Shown: positions 52,843 through 62,401 of the stretch, piece after piece | How the letters are laid out: every line of letters starts with the position of its first letter | Numbering within the stretch: the stretch's first letter is position 1 | From: Streptomyces sp. A 4/2 | GTDB taxonomy: Bacteria; Actinomycetota; Actinomycetes; Streptomycetales; Streptomycetaceae | Direction of reading: 5' to 3' | Assembly (NCBI RefSeq): GCF_940670765.1 | Contig: NZ_CALNVW010000020.1 | Span: 248,001 to 312,000, forward strand | DNA length: 64,000 nucleotides | The notes under the pieces: model-generated | What the model was told of the DNA's origin: nothing | The model's database searches: none | Seen by the model: the letters and a program-made list of their open reading frames with translations, nothing else | Translations under genes and position numbers: made by a program

Positions 52843-53886
52843 ATGCGAATCACCGATGTGACCGTGGAAATGGTCGACCTGCCCGCCCAGCCGCCCTTCC
52901 GGTGGCGGGCCGGGCTGCCCGGTTCAGAGCCTGCGGTAGTGGGCGGGATCCTGCGCGTCCACACCGACGAGGGCCTGGTGGGTGAAGCACACACACGGCG
53001 CGGAGTGATCGTCTCCGACCTGGTGAACCGTCGCATCCGTGCGGACCTGACCGGCCGCGACCCGCTGATGCGCGAACTGCTCTGGCACCGGCTGTGGGAA
53101 CTCGACCGCATCGAAGAACTTCCGATCTACGCGCTCGGCCTCGTCGACGTAGCCCTGTGGGACCTGGCGGGCAAAGCAACTGGACAGCCGGTCCACCGGC
53201 TCCTCGGCCCGTACCGCGAAGCCATACCCGCCTACGCGAGCACAGTCACCTTCAACAGCACCGAGGAGTACCTCGACGTAGCCGACCAGTGCCTGGAACT
53301 GGGCTACGCAGCCATCAAACTCCACGGCTGGGGCGACCCGAAAGCAGATGCAGCACTCTGCCAGAGGCTACGCGCACACGTCGGCGACGACGTCCCGCTC
53401 ATGTACGACGGATCAGCCGGATTCGATCTCGCCGACTCGATCCACCTCGGCCACGCCCTCTCCGAATCCGGGTACCTCTGGTACGAGGAACCCATGCGCG
53501 AATTCAGCGTCACCTCCTACCGCTGGCTGGCCGAACAAGTCGACATCCCCCTCCTCGTCGCAGAAACCTCCGACGGCGCACACCTGAACGCCGGCGACTT
53601 CATCGCCGCAGGCACCGCGGGCCGCATCAGGACCAGCGCACAGTACAAGGGCGGCATCACCGGAGCACTCCGCATCGCCCACCTCGCCGACAGCTACCAA
53701 CTGCGTGCCGAAGTGCACGGCACCGGAATCGTCAACGCCCATCTCTGCATGGCCATACCCAACACCACCTACTACGAGTCCCTCGTCTACACCAACCCCG
53801 TCATACGCGAACCCGCAGTGGGTGCCGACGGTCTGGTCCGAGCCCCCACAGCCCCCGGCATCGGATTCGACCAGCCGGGCTGGTAA
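52843..53886 (+). CDS. Enolase-superfamily (mandelate racemase-like) enzyme
   Basis: A 347-residue member of the mandelate-racemase/muconate-lactonising group, probably a sugar-acid dehydratase or epimerase. Metal ligands are Asp189 (MYDGSAG), Glu215/216 (WYEEP) and Glu241 (LVAETSDG). The base pair is Lys159-x-His161 (AIKLHGW) where many members have Lys-x-Lys, and His292 (AEVHGTG) faces it. The ATG is the only good start. It carries the same operator as the GntR gene, so the regulator most likely controls it. The product may be a keto-deoxy sugar acid. Confidence 0.87.
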   Translation: MRITDVTVEMVDLPAQPPFRWRAGLPGSEPAVVGGILRVHTDEGLVGEAHTRRGVIVSDLVNRRIRADLTGRDPLMRELLWHRLWELDRIEELPIYALGLVDVALWDLAGKATGQPVHRLLGPYREAIPAYASTVTFNSTEEYLDVADQCLELGYAAIKLHGWGDPKADAALCQRLRAHVGDDVPLMYDGSAGFDLADSIHLGHALSESGYLWYEEPMREFSVTSYRWLAEQVDIPLLVAETSDGAHLNAGDFIAAGTAGRIRTSAQYKGGITGALRIAHLADSYQLRAEVHGTGIVNAHLCMAIPNTTYYESLVYTNPVIREPAVGADGLVRAPTAPGIGFDQPGW

Positions 53887-53893
53887 CGACCGT

Positions 53894-53935
53894 CGGCCTG
53901 CGGTCCGTTACCGGCCCTTGGTCTGCCGCAGGCCG
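53894..53935 (+). terminator. 10-bp hairpin after enolase gene
   Basis: CGGCCTGCGG (53894-53903) pairs with CCGCAGGCCG (53926-53935), 8 bases after the stop. Confidence 0.7.
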
Positions 53936-53959
53936 GTGGTCTGCCGTTGGGCCGGCTGG

Positions 53960-54228
53960 GGCGAGCGCCCTTATAGACGTACAGCCGGAGGATTTCGACG
54001 GGCAGAGTCTCGAACTCTGCTGCGGACAAGGAAGCGTCCACCGCGACAGCGTGGGCAGCCGAGGCCGCGAAGACCTCGATGAGTCGTTCCCCCACCGCCG
54101 TGCAGATGCCCCAGGACCGCAGCCGCTCTCGGCGCGATCCTGACGCCACACTCCTGGTCCAGTAGTGGCGGCAGGACGCGACCCAGGTACGCGCAGCGAC
54201 GCCACAGCATGTCGTCGTCCGAGGTCAT
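53960..54228 (-). pseudogene. Hypothetical gene split by a frameshift
   Basis: Reading from an ATG (54228) after AGAGGATCG gives MTSDDDMLWRRCAYLGRVLP and LLDQECGVRIAPR. Good coding character then continues in another frame as GERLIEVFAASAAHAVAVDA and AAEFETLPVEILRLYVYKGA. The switch falls near a run of G5 at 54088-54092. Either a one-base change inactivated the gene or it is a sequencing error. The real C-terminus is unknown, since the second frame runs on into the enolase gene. I do not recognise the family. Confidence 0.5.
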
Positions 54229-54331
54229 GTTCGATCCTCTCCGCAGCAGTTGGAGAGCTCGCAGCCCGAGCGCCGCAGGCCCTGGTCCTCGTGGGCTCCT
54301 TGCTGTTGCGGAGCAGGTGACCCGGCCTGCG

Positions 54332-54364
54332 CCGAAGCCCCGGGGCACTTGCCCCGGGCTTCGG
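54332..54364. terminator. Strong hairpin after the ABC importer operon
   Basis: CCGAAGCCCCGGGGC (54332-54346) pairs with GCCCCGGGCTTCGG (54351-54364) with one bulge and a 4-base loop. Confidence 0.75.
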
Positions 54365-54471
54365 ATCAGATTGTCTGTCAGCACGCCGGGTCCGGTAGCA
54401 GCCGGAGCACACTGGCCCGAGCGGCCAGGCCGCCTTCGTGCGCCGGTCGCCCGACGTCGTCCTGCGGCCGA

Positions 54472-55299
54472 TCAGCCCTTCGTCGCTCCACCCGTGAGGC
54501 CCTTGACGAATTGCTTCTGGAAGGCCAGGTAGAACACGAGGATGGGCAGTGTCGCCAGGAACATGAGGGCGAAGACCGTGCCGAAGTCCGCCTGGTGTTC
54601 GCCGATGGCGCGATAGATCCCGACGGTCACCGTGGTGCCGGTGGCCGGACCCAGGATGATCAGCGGGTTGAGGAAGTCGTTCCAGATCCAGACGCCGAGG
54701 AAGATCAGCACACTGGCCGATGCCGGTCGCATCAAGGGGAAGACCACCTGCCAGAAGGCACGAAATGCGCTTGCGCCGTCGATGGCCGCTGCCTCTTCCA
54801 CTTCGCGTGGGATCGTCTTGGCGAAGCCGGCGAAGACGAAGACGCCGAACGGCATGTAGTAGCCGACGTACGCCAGGATCAGGCCGGGCACGGTACTCAT
54901 GAGGCCAAGAGCCCTGAGCACCTCGGTGATCGGGGTGAGGATGACCGCCGGCGGCACCATCAGGCCGCACAGCAGCGCCACCATGGCGACCTTGGCGAGG
55001 ACCCCGGTCGCCCGCGCCAGGTAGTGGCCGAGCATGGCGGAGATCGCGGTGATGACGAGGATGGAGATCACGGTGACCTCCGTGCTGTTGACCAGGCCGT
55101 ACCAGAAGAGGTGGTCCGGTCGGGACAGCACACTGTGGATGTTGTCCAAGGTCGGCGGGATCGGCAGACCCATCGGGTTCGAAACGATCTCCGAACCGTT
55201 CTTGAACACATTGACCAGCACGAGGTAGATCGGCACGATGAACAGGATGCCTGCGAGCAGTGCGGCAACCGGACGGAGCCAAGTCCTGGGTTCGTTCAT
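54472..55299 (-). CDS. Carbohydrate ABC transporter permease (MalG-type)
   Basis: A 275-residue permease with six hydrophobic segments, starting MNEPRTWLRPVAALLAGILF. The EAA loop EEAAAIDGASAFRAFWQVVF contacts the ATPase. Third gene of the importer operon; its start is 3 bases before the MalF-type stop. The shared MsiK-like ATPase is not in the locus, as is normal for Streptomyces sugar importers. Confidence 0.92.
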   Translation of the reverse strand: MNEPRTWLRPVAALLAGILFIVPIYLVLVNVFKNGSEIVSNPMGLPIPPTLDNIHSVLSRPDHLFWYGLVNSTEVTVISILVITAISAMLGHYLARATGVLAKVAMVALLCGLMVPPAVILTPITEVLRALGLMSTVPGLILAYVGYYMPFGVFVFAGFAKTIPREVEEAAAIDGASAFRAFWQVVFPLMRPASASVLIFLGVWIWNDFLNPLIILGPATGTTVTVGIYRAIGEHQADFGTVFALMFLATLPILVFYLAFQKQFVKGLTGGATKG

Positions 55300-55301
55300 G
55301 A

Positions 55302-56300
55302 TCAGGAAGAAACCTCGCGTTTCTGCAACAGCCCGAGCGCGATCACCGAAATAGCCGCTACCAGGACCAGCATCGCCACAGCCATGGCGGAGGCATAGCC
55401 GACGTGGTTCCCGTTGAACGCGGTCTGGATCACCTGAAAGGCCAGGGTGGATGTGGTGCCGGGGCCGGGGCCGCCGTTGGTGAGGACCTGGATCTGGTCG
55501 TATGCCTTGAATCCGCCGATCAGCGACATCACCGTGTTGATGGTGACGGCGGGCGCCAGCATCGGCCAGGTGACATGGCGGAACCGCATGAATGGTCCAC
55601 AGCCGTCGATCGCCGCCGCTTCCTGCAACTCCTGTGGGATTCCCTGCAGTCCGGCCAGGTAGATGACCACGCAGAAGCCGAGGCTCTGCCAGGCGATGAC
55701 CCACGAGACCGTGTAGAGGGCCAGGCTCGGATCGGAGAGCCATCCCGGCGGGTTGCTCACCCCCAGCTGACGCAGCATCGAATTGAGCAGGCCGTCGTCG
55801 ACGAGGATCGCCTGCCAGATGACGCTGACCACCACGGCGCTGAGAACGACCGGGACGAAGAACACGCTGCGGAGTGCGTTGTACAGCCAGCCCCGCCGGT
55901 CGAGGAGCATGGCCAGAGCCAGTCCGCCCGCGTTGGTGACGACGGTCACGATTGCCGTGACCAGGGCGGTGTTCCCGAGTGCCTTGAGGAATTCGTCGTC
56001 GGAGAAGAGGCTGGTCAGATTGGACAGGCCTACCCACTGGGTCGGCGGGTTGAAGGGGTTCTTGTTGGTGAAGCTGTAGCCGACCGTGATGCCGATGGGC
56101 ACGAGCACAAGGGCCAGGTAGACCAGGAGACCCGGCACCGCGAAGAGGGCGAAGCGGCTCAGTCCGTCTCTCGAACGTGCCTGCCGGGGCCGTCGTGGCG
56201 ACCGCTTCAGGGCAATGGTCGGCTGCGGTCCTCCTGGAGCGCCCGGTTTCCCGGGCGTGGCAGGCGAACCTTCCGGTCGGGTGAGGGTGCGGATTCGCAT
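55302..56300 (-). CDS. Carbohydrate ABC transporter permease (MalF-type)
   Basis: A 332-residue permease with an N-terminal basic extension of 45 residues and six hydrophobic segments. The EAA loop is LQEAAAIDGCGPFMRFRHVT. The start is TAATG-coupled to the binding-protein stop (shared A at 56300). Together with MalG-type permease it forms the membrane pore of the importer. Confidence 0.93.
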   Translation of the reverse strand: MRIRTLTRPEGSPATPGKPGAPGGPQPTIALKRSPRRPRQARSRDGLSRFALFAVPGLLVYLALVLVPIGITVGYSFTNKNPFNPPTQWVGLSNLTSLFSDDEFLKALGNTALVTAIVTVVTNAGGLALAMLLDRRGWLYNALRSVFFVPVVLSAVVVSVIWQAILVDDGLLNSMLRQLGVSNPPGWLSDPSLALYTVSWVIAWQSLGFCVVIYLAGLQGIPQELQEAAAIDGCGPFMRFRHVTWPMLAPAVTINTVMSLIGGFKAYDQIQVLTNGGPGPGTTSTLAFQVIQTAFNGNHVGYASAMAVAMLVLVAAISVIALGLLQKREVSS

Positions 56301-57592
56301 TACCGGGTGGCCTTGTCCCACTGCTCGTCCATGTAGGCGCCGAACTGTGCGGCTGTCATACGGCCGCTGAGGAGTTTCTGGACTCCTGCTGCTGCCTTGT
56401 CGGACAGGCCGGGCGGCATGGAGCCGTCGCCGGTCTCCTGGGAGAACGAGTTGACGATCCCGTCAGCCTTCTGGGCCTGCCGGTACGCCGCGACGGTCGC
56501 TTTGTAGACCGGTCCCATGTTGTCCGGCGGTGTGTAGCCCTTGATGTCGATGATGAGCCCGTCGGCCTTGACGGCGGCGTCGAGGTTCTTGTGGTCCTCC
56601 ATGAAGGCCTTCGCCCATTTCTTGGCGAGTTTCACATCTGACGCCTTGGAACTCACCGTCATCCCGCCGCCGGTGACGCCAGGGAGCGCAGGCGCTCCCT
56701 GGTCGGTGGGCCATGCGAAGACACCCGTGTCGAAGCTCGGCTTCTTGGCGTCGGCCGAGGCGGAGAACCAACTGCCCATCGGGTACATGGCGCCCTTGCC
56801 GTCGCGGAATGCCTGCTCGGTGTCCGCGTAGGAACGCGACAGCCCCGCCCGGTCCACGTAACCCTTGTGGGCCAGGTCGGCGACCTTCCCGGCAGCGGTG
56901 ACGAACGCCCGGTCGGTGAACTTGACTTTGCCCGCCGTGCGTTGGGACAGCCAGTCCGGGGTCTTCTTGTACACGTCGGTGGCCACCGTGCAGATCAGCG
57001 GGAACATATCCGCCCAGGAGTCCTTGCCGCCACCGCCGACCACCATCGGATTGATCCCCTTCGCCTTCAACTTGGCGTTGTCGGCCAGCAGTTCGGCGTA
57101 GGTACGTGGCGGAGCGCCGATGCCGGCCTTGGTGAAGTCGCCCTTGTTGTAGTAGACCAGCGTCGTCTGGGCGGCATAGGGCAGCTGGTAGACCTTTCCG
57201 TCGTACGTGTTGGCGTGGGGCTCGGCGTACGTGGCGAGCTCGCTGTCCGACCATGCCGCCAGCTTGTGCGCCTCGGCGAACCCGGCGGGGTTCAAGCCGA
57301 TCATGATGTCCGGGAACTGGCCCGTACTGTCCAGTTGCTTCGCGTATCCGGTGCGGTCCGCGCTGGGTGACACGAGCTTCTTGATGGTCACCCCGGGCAC
57401 CTTCGCCGAGGCCCTGGCGATCGCCGCGTCCCAGTACTTCGCATCGAGGTTCGGCGTTTCGAAGGTGAGGAAGGTCAGGGTGACTTTGTCGCCCGAGGAC
57501 GCACTCCCGCCGGCGCCGCCGGCCGTGCATCCGGTCAGGACCAGTGCACCTGCGAGGGCGGCTGCCCCCAGGAGTGTCGGTTTGCGTGTCAT
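56300..57592 (-). CDS. Carbohydrate ABC transporter, substrate-binding lipoprotein
   Basis: A 430-residue extracytoplasmic family 1 binding protein. The lipobox ends in LVLTGC with Cys22. The start TLTFLTFETPN and later QLPYAAQTTLVYYNKGDFTK and GAMYPMGSWFSASAD are typical of sugar binders. First gene of the importer operon; the two permeases follow with overlapping ends. The ATG follows AAGGGAAGAG. The bound sugar is unknown. Confidence 0.93.
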   Translation of the reverse strand: MTRKPTLLGAAALAGALVLTGCTAGGAGGSASSGDKVTLTFLTFETPNLDAKYWDAAIARASAKVPGVTIKKLVSPSADRTGYAKQLDSTGQFPDIMIGLNPAGFAEAHKLAAWSDSELATYAEPHANTYDGKVYQLPYAAQTTLVYYNKGDFTKAGIGAPPRTYAELLADNAKLKAKGINPMVVGGGGKDSWADMFPLICTVATDVYKKTPDWLSQRTAGKVKFTDRAFVTAAGKVADLAHKGYVDRAGLSRSYADTEQAFRDGKGAMYPMGSWFSASADAKKPSFDTGVFAWPTDQGAPALPGVTGGGMTVSSKASDVKLAKKWAKAFMEDHKNLDAAVKADGLIIDIKGYTPPDNMGPVYKATVAAYRQAQKADGIVNSFSQETGDGSMPPGLSDKAAAGVQKLLSGRMTAAQFGAYMDEQWDKATR

Positions 57593-58165
57593 GCGTCTCT
57601 TCCCTTACCCGTCGCTTTCGGAGGCGGCGGCGTGTCGCTGCCCTGTCGTTCCATGACGAGGTGGGGAAATCCCGCTCCCGGCCGTCCGCCGATCCCGCCA
57701 CATGCTTCGGACTCCCCGGAGAGTCCTACTGCGTTCGAGGGTGGCCGCTCCCCCGAGCGTTCCTCCATCGAAAGCGCTCTGAGTATCGAAGTCCGTCCAC
57801 AACAGTGTCAAGGGATAAAGCGCAACTATCTGTCGCGGATTGACACGATAGATGTGATGCATTGAATGGCCGGCTGCGGGACGAACACTCCTGCGCCTGC
57901 CCGGGAAGCCCGTACGCGAGTGATCGAACTCCAGATAGATCCTAACTAAGCCTTGACTCGCCCCGCGGTCAGCTGCACGCTAGGTCGCACTTGTGCTGGG
58001 CGTCCGCCCGGGAGAGGCAAGGGATCTCGACCCAGGCACAGCCGCAGGGATGCACGTTCGTCGTCCCCCTTGCTGTTCGTATCCCACGGAAATGCCCGAA
58101 CCGTGCGGGTGCCGCCGGTCGATACCCCTTTCCGGCACGAAATTCGCTTCGGCCTCGGAGGAAAT
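57593..58165. other. Divergent control region of importer and secreted protein
   Basis: This 573-base gap has A/T-rich stretches with several TTGAC elements. The importer promoter is at 57782-57811. A possible plus-strand -35 TTGACA stands at 57840. No gene was found. Confidence 0.5.
57769..57811 (-). promoter_or_regulatory. Promoter and LacI-like site of the ABC importer operon
   Basis: On the minus strand TTGACA (57811-57806), an 18-base spacer and GATACT (57787-57782) form a good HrdB promoter. The predicted start lies in AAAGCGCTCT (57771-57780), which has the AGCGCT centre of LacI-family operators in sugar operons. Confidence 0.6.
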
Positions 58166-60544
58166 ATGGACAGACGTCGCTTTCTGGCTGTCAGCGGCCT
58201 GAGTTCGATCACGGCGATGGGGACGCTGGTGCCTGCCGCCGCCACCGCTCAGGCGGTGCAGACAGGCACCGGTGGGACGTCTCAGGCGCAGCGGATCATC
58301 GCGGGCTTCCTGTCGGTGGGGCTCAGCAACTCCGGCCGGGTGAACAGCCTGGTGGATCTGCGCAGTGACACCGACTATCTGGCGGCAGGCACATCGGTGC
58401 CGCTGGTCAGCGTGGTGGCCGACGGCACGCAGGAGGTTCCTGTCGAGGTGAAGGCCTCACCGCGCGACCGGCGAGTCCTGGTTTTCCGCAGCGCGAGGAC
58501 GACGATCGAGGTAAAGGTCGTCAGGTTCGCCACCCACTCCACACTCGAAGTGGTCGGCCTGACGGCAGCACCCGGTGTGGACGTGCAGACACTGCTGTGG
58601 GGCCCGCTGCCGACGAAGATCGCCCAGACGATCGGTGAGACCGCCGGAGTGGTCGGTAACAGCGAAGTCGTCCTCGGGGTTCGCCCGCTCAACGACAAGA
58701 CCGTGGGCGGGTGGCCGAACGAGCACCTGGCCTACGGGTTCGGCCCGGATCTCATCTGGAACCCGTACGGACTGCAGACCGGCGCGAAGGACGAGTGGCT
58801 GGCGAGCAACGTCGCGGCGAAGACCACCTGGGGCAGCGTTCTGCGTGCCACGACCTACGACTACAGCCGTGTGCGTCTCCGTCAGCGCACCAACGGATAC
58901 GAGATCCCGCTCGGGCCGCTTCCCGCGCCGGAAGGCCGCATCGTCGGGTCGAAGATCGCGCTGTTCGGCAGTGCACCGGAGCTCGCGCTCACCGTGCTGA
59001 GTCAGATCGCCGAGGAGCACGGCCAGGCGTACCCGACCATCGGAGGCCAGTGGCAGAAGGCGGCCCAGCGCACGTCTCAGTCCCACTTCTGGATCCACGA
59101 CCTCGACACGAGCAATGCCGCCGCCGCCGGGCGCTACGCCGTGCAGGCCGGGGTCAGGAACATCTACGCCATCACCGGTGACGGCCCCTGGGTGTCGCAC
59201 GGGCACTACCAGTTCAACAGCTCGTTCGGCGGATCCGACGCCGCTGCGGCCCAGTTGGTGGCCACGGCGGCCAAGGAGGGAGCCGAGGTCGGCGTGCACA
59301 CCCTGTCCGACTTCATCGACGCCGACGACCCGTACGTGAAGGCGCCTGCCGATCCGCGGCTCGCGGAGGGAGGGAGCTTCACACTGACCCGCCCGCTCGG
59401 CGGTTCGGACACCACCCTGTACGTGGACGCCGACCGCCCGCTGGGGCCCGGCGTCGATGGCACCCGGCTGCGGATCGGGGACGAGATCCTCACCTACGGC
59501 ACGGTCACGAAGGTCGGTACGTCCGAGTGGCGGGTCGACGGACTGGCGCGGGCGCAGTGGGGATCGGCCGCCCGGCCCTGTCCGGCCGGCACCCGTGGCG
59601 CCCGGCTCATCCAGAACGGCTACGGCGGCGCGATAGGCGGGCTGCCGATCATCGACGAGATGGCGACCCGGCTGGCCACCGCGTACAACGACACCGGCGT
59701 CCGGGCCACGTCCTACGACGGACTGGAGTCGGCGGGCTACAACGGCTGGGGCGGTTACGGATTCGCCCGCCTGGTCAACGGCGTCTACCGGCAGCTCGGC
59801 TCCAAGGAGTTCATCACCGAGTGCAGCAACCTCTCTTCCAACACCTGGGATGCCCAGTCCCGGGCCAGCTGGGGCGAGATCGGCAGCACGAGCTACGAAC
59901 AGCTCATCCGCAGCAACACGTTCTACCGCGCCAACTACCTGCCCGGGATGATGGGCCAGCAGGGATTCTCCGGCGACGACAGCCTTCAGACGATCGAAGT
60001 CACCATGGCGCGCGCGGCGTCCCTGAACGCCGGAATCAACTTCGAAACCAGCGTGCAGAGCCTCGCTTCCGGATCGAACACGGCCGCGTTGCTACAGGCG
60101 GTCAAGACCTGGGAGTCCGCGCGCAGGAGCGGCGCGTTCACCGCCGATCAGAAGCAGAAGTTGGGCGACCCGAGCACGTACTGGCACTTGAGCGAGGTGA
60201 CGCCCGATCAGGAATGGTCGCTGCGCCCGGTGGACTCGTCCGGCCGGCCGATCGGCGAGCCGCAGCAGGTCAAGGCCCCGACGCCGGGGTTCACGACGCC
60301 GGAGCCGCCGGATGCCCGCGCCGGTGAGTTGTACGCGTTCAAGGTGACCTCGAGCACTCCGCAGACCACCCGGTACGAGGTCACGTCCGGTGGCCTTCCG
60401 GCCGGTCTCACCCTCAACAAGGACACCGGCGGTATCACCGGCGTTCCGACCCGCACCGGCGCGAGCAGGTTCACCATCACCGCCCGCAACGGTGGCACCA
60501 CCGCCGACGCCGAAATCGCCTACCGGGTGACGACCAGGCCCTGA
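58166..60544 (+). CDS. Large Tat-exported protein, probable carbohydrate-active, unknown
   Basis: A 792-residue protein. The signal DRRRFLAVSGLSSITAMGTL is of Tat type. Residues 40-270 are beta-rich. Residues 290-690 look like a TIM barrel, with HFWIHDLDTSNAAAAGRYAV, GVHTLSDFIDADDPYVKAPA and RATSYDGLESAGYNGWGGYG. Residues 730-792 form a putative Ig (He_PIG) domain (SGGLPAGLTLNKDTGGITGV). The plan resembles uncharacterised secreted glycan-acting proteins; I cannot name a CAZy family. It faces the importer operon divergently, so it probably releases the imported sugar. The ATG follows GGAGGAAAT. Confidence 0.8.
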   Translation: MDRRRFLAVSGLSSITAMGTLVPAAATAQAVQTGTGGTSQAQRIIAGFLSVGLSNSGRVNSLVDLRSDTDYLAAGTSVPLVSVVADGTQEVPVEVKASPRDRRVLVFRSARTTIEVKVVRFATHSTLEVVGLTAAPGVDVQTLLWGPLPTKIAQTIGETAGVVGNSEVVLGVRPLNDKTVGGWPNEHLAYGFGPDLIWNPYGLQTGAKDEWLASNVAAKTTWGSVLRATTYDYSRVRLRQRTNGYEIPLGPLPAPEGRIVGSKIALFGSAPELALTVLSQIAEEHGQAYPTIGGQWQKAAQRTSQSHFWIHDLDTSNAAAAGRYAVQAGVRNIYAITGDGPWVSHGHYQFNSSFGGSDAAAAQLVATAAKEGAEVGVHTLSDFIDADDPYVKAPADPRLAEGGSFTLTRPLGGSDTTLYVDADRPLGPGVDGTRLRIGDEILTYGTVTKVGTSEWRVDGLARAQWGSAARPCPAGTRGARLIQNGYGGAIGGLPIIDEMATRLATAYNDTGVRATSYDGLESAGYNGWGGYGFARLVNGVYRQLGSKEFITECSNLSSNTWDAQSRASWGEIGSTSYEQLIRSNTFYRANYLPGMMGQQGFSGDDSLQTIEVTMARAASLNAGINFETSVQSLASGSNTAALLQAVKTWESARRSGAFTADQKQKLGDPSTYWHLSEVTPDQEWSLRPVDSSGRPIGEPQQVKAPTPGFTTPEPPDARAGELYAFKVTSSTPQTTRYEVTSGGLPAGLTLNKDTGGITGVPTRTGASRFTITARNGGTTADAEIAYRVTTRP

Positions 60545-60637
60545 GTACCACGGCACCGACGGGTCTGCCCGGCATGCGCAGGGACGCTGCCTCCTCCGGG
60601 AGGGAGCAACCCTGCACCTACTGAGGGGAGTCGAGCG

Positions 60638-62401
60638 ATGGTACCGCCACCGTTCGTTGAGGGAGCGTTCCAGGAGGATGGCGCGGTGCAGGAGCGGGAT
60701 CCGCATGTGTATGACGCCGAGCCGTGCTACCCGCCCGTGGGCGGCAGCATCGGAGCGGGCTGGGCTGCGGCCGTCGCGACCTTGCCGACCGGCGGAGTCG
60801 TACTGGCCGTGGACGGCCCCGCATTCGCCGGATGGGACGCAGTCGCGACCGGTCTGTCCACTGCGCTGAGCTCGCTGGGCAGACCGGTGGATCTGCTGGA
60901 TCTGCGCGCATGGTTCGCGCCCTGGGAGAAGATCGCGGCAGGAACCGCCCGCGACACCCTGGCCGACGACCCGGACTTCGCCGCCCTGGAGACCAGGATG
61001 CTGGCCGACTTCTTCGACGCGCTGCCCCAGCCGGAGCAGCGGCCCGGATCGGTGCTGGTCGTCTTCGGGCCGGGCGCAGCCCTCGTACAGCACGACGTGT
61101 TGTGGTACGCGGATCTCCCCAAGCGCTACGCCGAGGAAGCCGTCTCCGCTGGAAGAGGGTCGAATCTGGGCCGGCCCGAAGGTGGTGGCCCGGCGACGAA
61201 GCGACGGTTGTTCTACATCGACTGGCCGGTCCTGGACCGGCACCGCGATGCCATCGCCGCGGACATCGCCCTGTGGGCCGACGTCCAGGCTCCCGACCGG
61301 CCCCAGTGGCTGGACGGCCCGACCCTGCGGCGCAGTCTGGCCGCATTGGCTGGGCGCCCGTTCCGTACCCGACCGACCTTCAACTCAACTCCGTGGGGAG
61401 GACATTGGGCGCAGAGCGCACTCGGCTTCCATCGGCAGCAACCCAACACCGCTCTCGGCTACGAGCTGATCGCACCCGAGAGCGGTGTTCTGCTCGGGGC
61501 ACGCGGCGGCGGCCAGGTCGAGGTCCCCTTCCAACTGCTGGTGGCCCGGCATCCCGAGAGCGTCATGGGCGAGCAGGTGCATGCCGTGTTCGGCACCTCG
61601 TTCCCGATCCGCTTCGACTACCTGGACACTCTCGGCGGCGGCAATCTGTCGGTGCACTGCCACCCGCAGCAGGACTACATGAGGGAGGTCTTCGGCTGGC
61701 CCTACACCCAGCACGAGACCTACTACATGATGGTGAGCGAGCCCGGCAGCCGGGTTTTCCTGGGCCTCAACGCCCACACCGACGTCGAGGAGTTCCGGCG
61801 CGACGCGCACGGTGCCCACGACCACGGTCGCGCCATCACGATGGACGATCACGTGCAGAGCTTCCCGGCCGACCTCCATCAGCTGTATCTGATACCGGCC
61901 GGCACTCCGCACGGAAGCGGCGAGGGCAACGTCGTACTGGAGATCAGCGCCACTCCCTACCTGTACAGCCTGCGCTTCTACGACTGGCTGCGGCGCGGCC
62001 AGGACGGCACCCGACGGCCGGTGCATGTCGAGCACGCGTTCAACAACCTCGACACGGAGCGCACCGGGGAGCGGATCGCCGAGGACCTGGTCCAACAGCC
62101 GCGCACGCTGCGCCAGGGGTCCGGTTGGCGCGAGGAGACCATCGGGAGTCTCCCGGAGATGTTCTTCGATGTGCGGCGTATCGCCCTGGAGGCGGACGAG
62201 GCAGCCGACGACGACACCGCAGGCAGGTTCCATGTGATCAATGTGGTGGAAGGCGAGGGCGTGCTGCTGGAGACCGAGGACGGCCACCGTCACACCCTCG
62301 CCTACGCGGAGACCTTGACCGTCCCTGCGGCAGTGGGCCGCTACACCCTCCGCCGGCTGGGCTCCGGTCGGGTCCGCGTCGTCAAAGCACTGGTCCGGTG
62401 A
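60638..62401 (+). CDS. Phosphomannose-isomerase-like protein with N-terminal fusion
   Basis: A 587-residue cytoplasmic protein. The C-terminal 350 residues are a class I mannose-6-phosphate-isomerase-like cupin: FNSTPWGGHW, then LSVHCHPQQDYMRE with metal-binding His, HETYYMMVSE and IPAGTPHGSGEGNV. The first 220 residues have GGVVLAVDGPAFAGWDAVAT and SVLVVFGPGAALVQHDVLWY, like a uridine-kinase or phosphoribulokinase fold, but no clear Walker A. PMI enzymes are normally 300-400 residues, so this is a fusion. Its stop overlaps the ROK-kinase start (GTGA). The true substrate need not be mannose-6-phosphate. Confidence 0.85.
   Translation: MVPPPFVEGAFQEDGAVQERDPHVYDAEPCYPPVGGSIGAGWAAAVATLPTGGVVLAVDGPAFAGWDAVATGLSTALSSLGRPVDLLDLRAWFAPWEKIAAGTARDTLADDPDFAALETRMLADFFDALPQPEQRPGSVLVVFGPGAALVQHDVLWYADLPKRYAEEAVSAGRGSNLGRPEGGGPATKRRLFYIDWPVLDRHRDAIAADIALWADVQAPDRPQWLDGPTLRRSLAALAGRPFRTRPTFNSTPWGGHWAQSALGFHRQQPNTALGYELIAPESGVLLGARGGGQVEVPFQLLVARHPESVMGEQVHAVFGTSFPIRFDYLDTLGGGNLSVHCHPQQDYMREVFGWPYTQHETYYMMVSEPGSRVFLGLNAHTDVEEFRRDAHGAHDHGRAITMDDHVQSFPADLHQLYLIPAGTPHGSGEGNVVLEISATPYLYSLRFYDWLRRGQDGTRRPVHVEHAFNNLDTERTGERIAEDLVQQPRTLRQGSGWREETIGSLPEMFFDVRRIALEADEAADDDTAGRFHVINVVEGEGVLLETEDGHRHTLAYAETLTVPAAVGRYTLRRLGSGRVRVVKALVR

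Noticed and set aside
60724-62397. Long plus-strand frame running into the ROK kinase
   Set aside because: The part before 62398 is a shadow of the isomerase-like gene in another frame; the kinase begins at the overlapping GTG.
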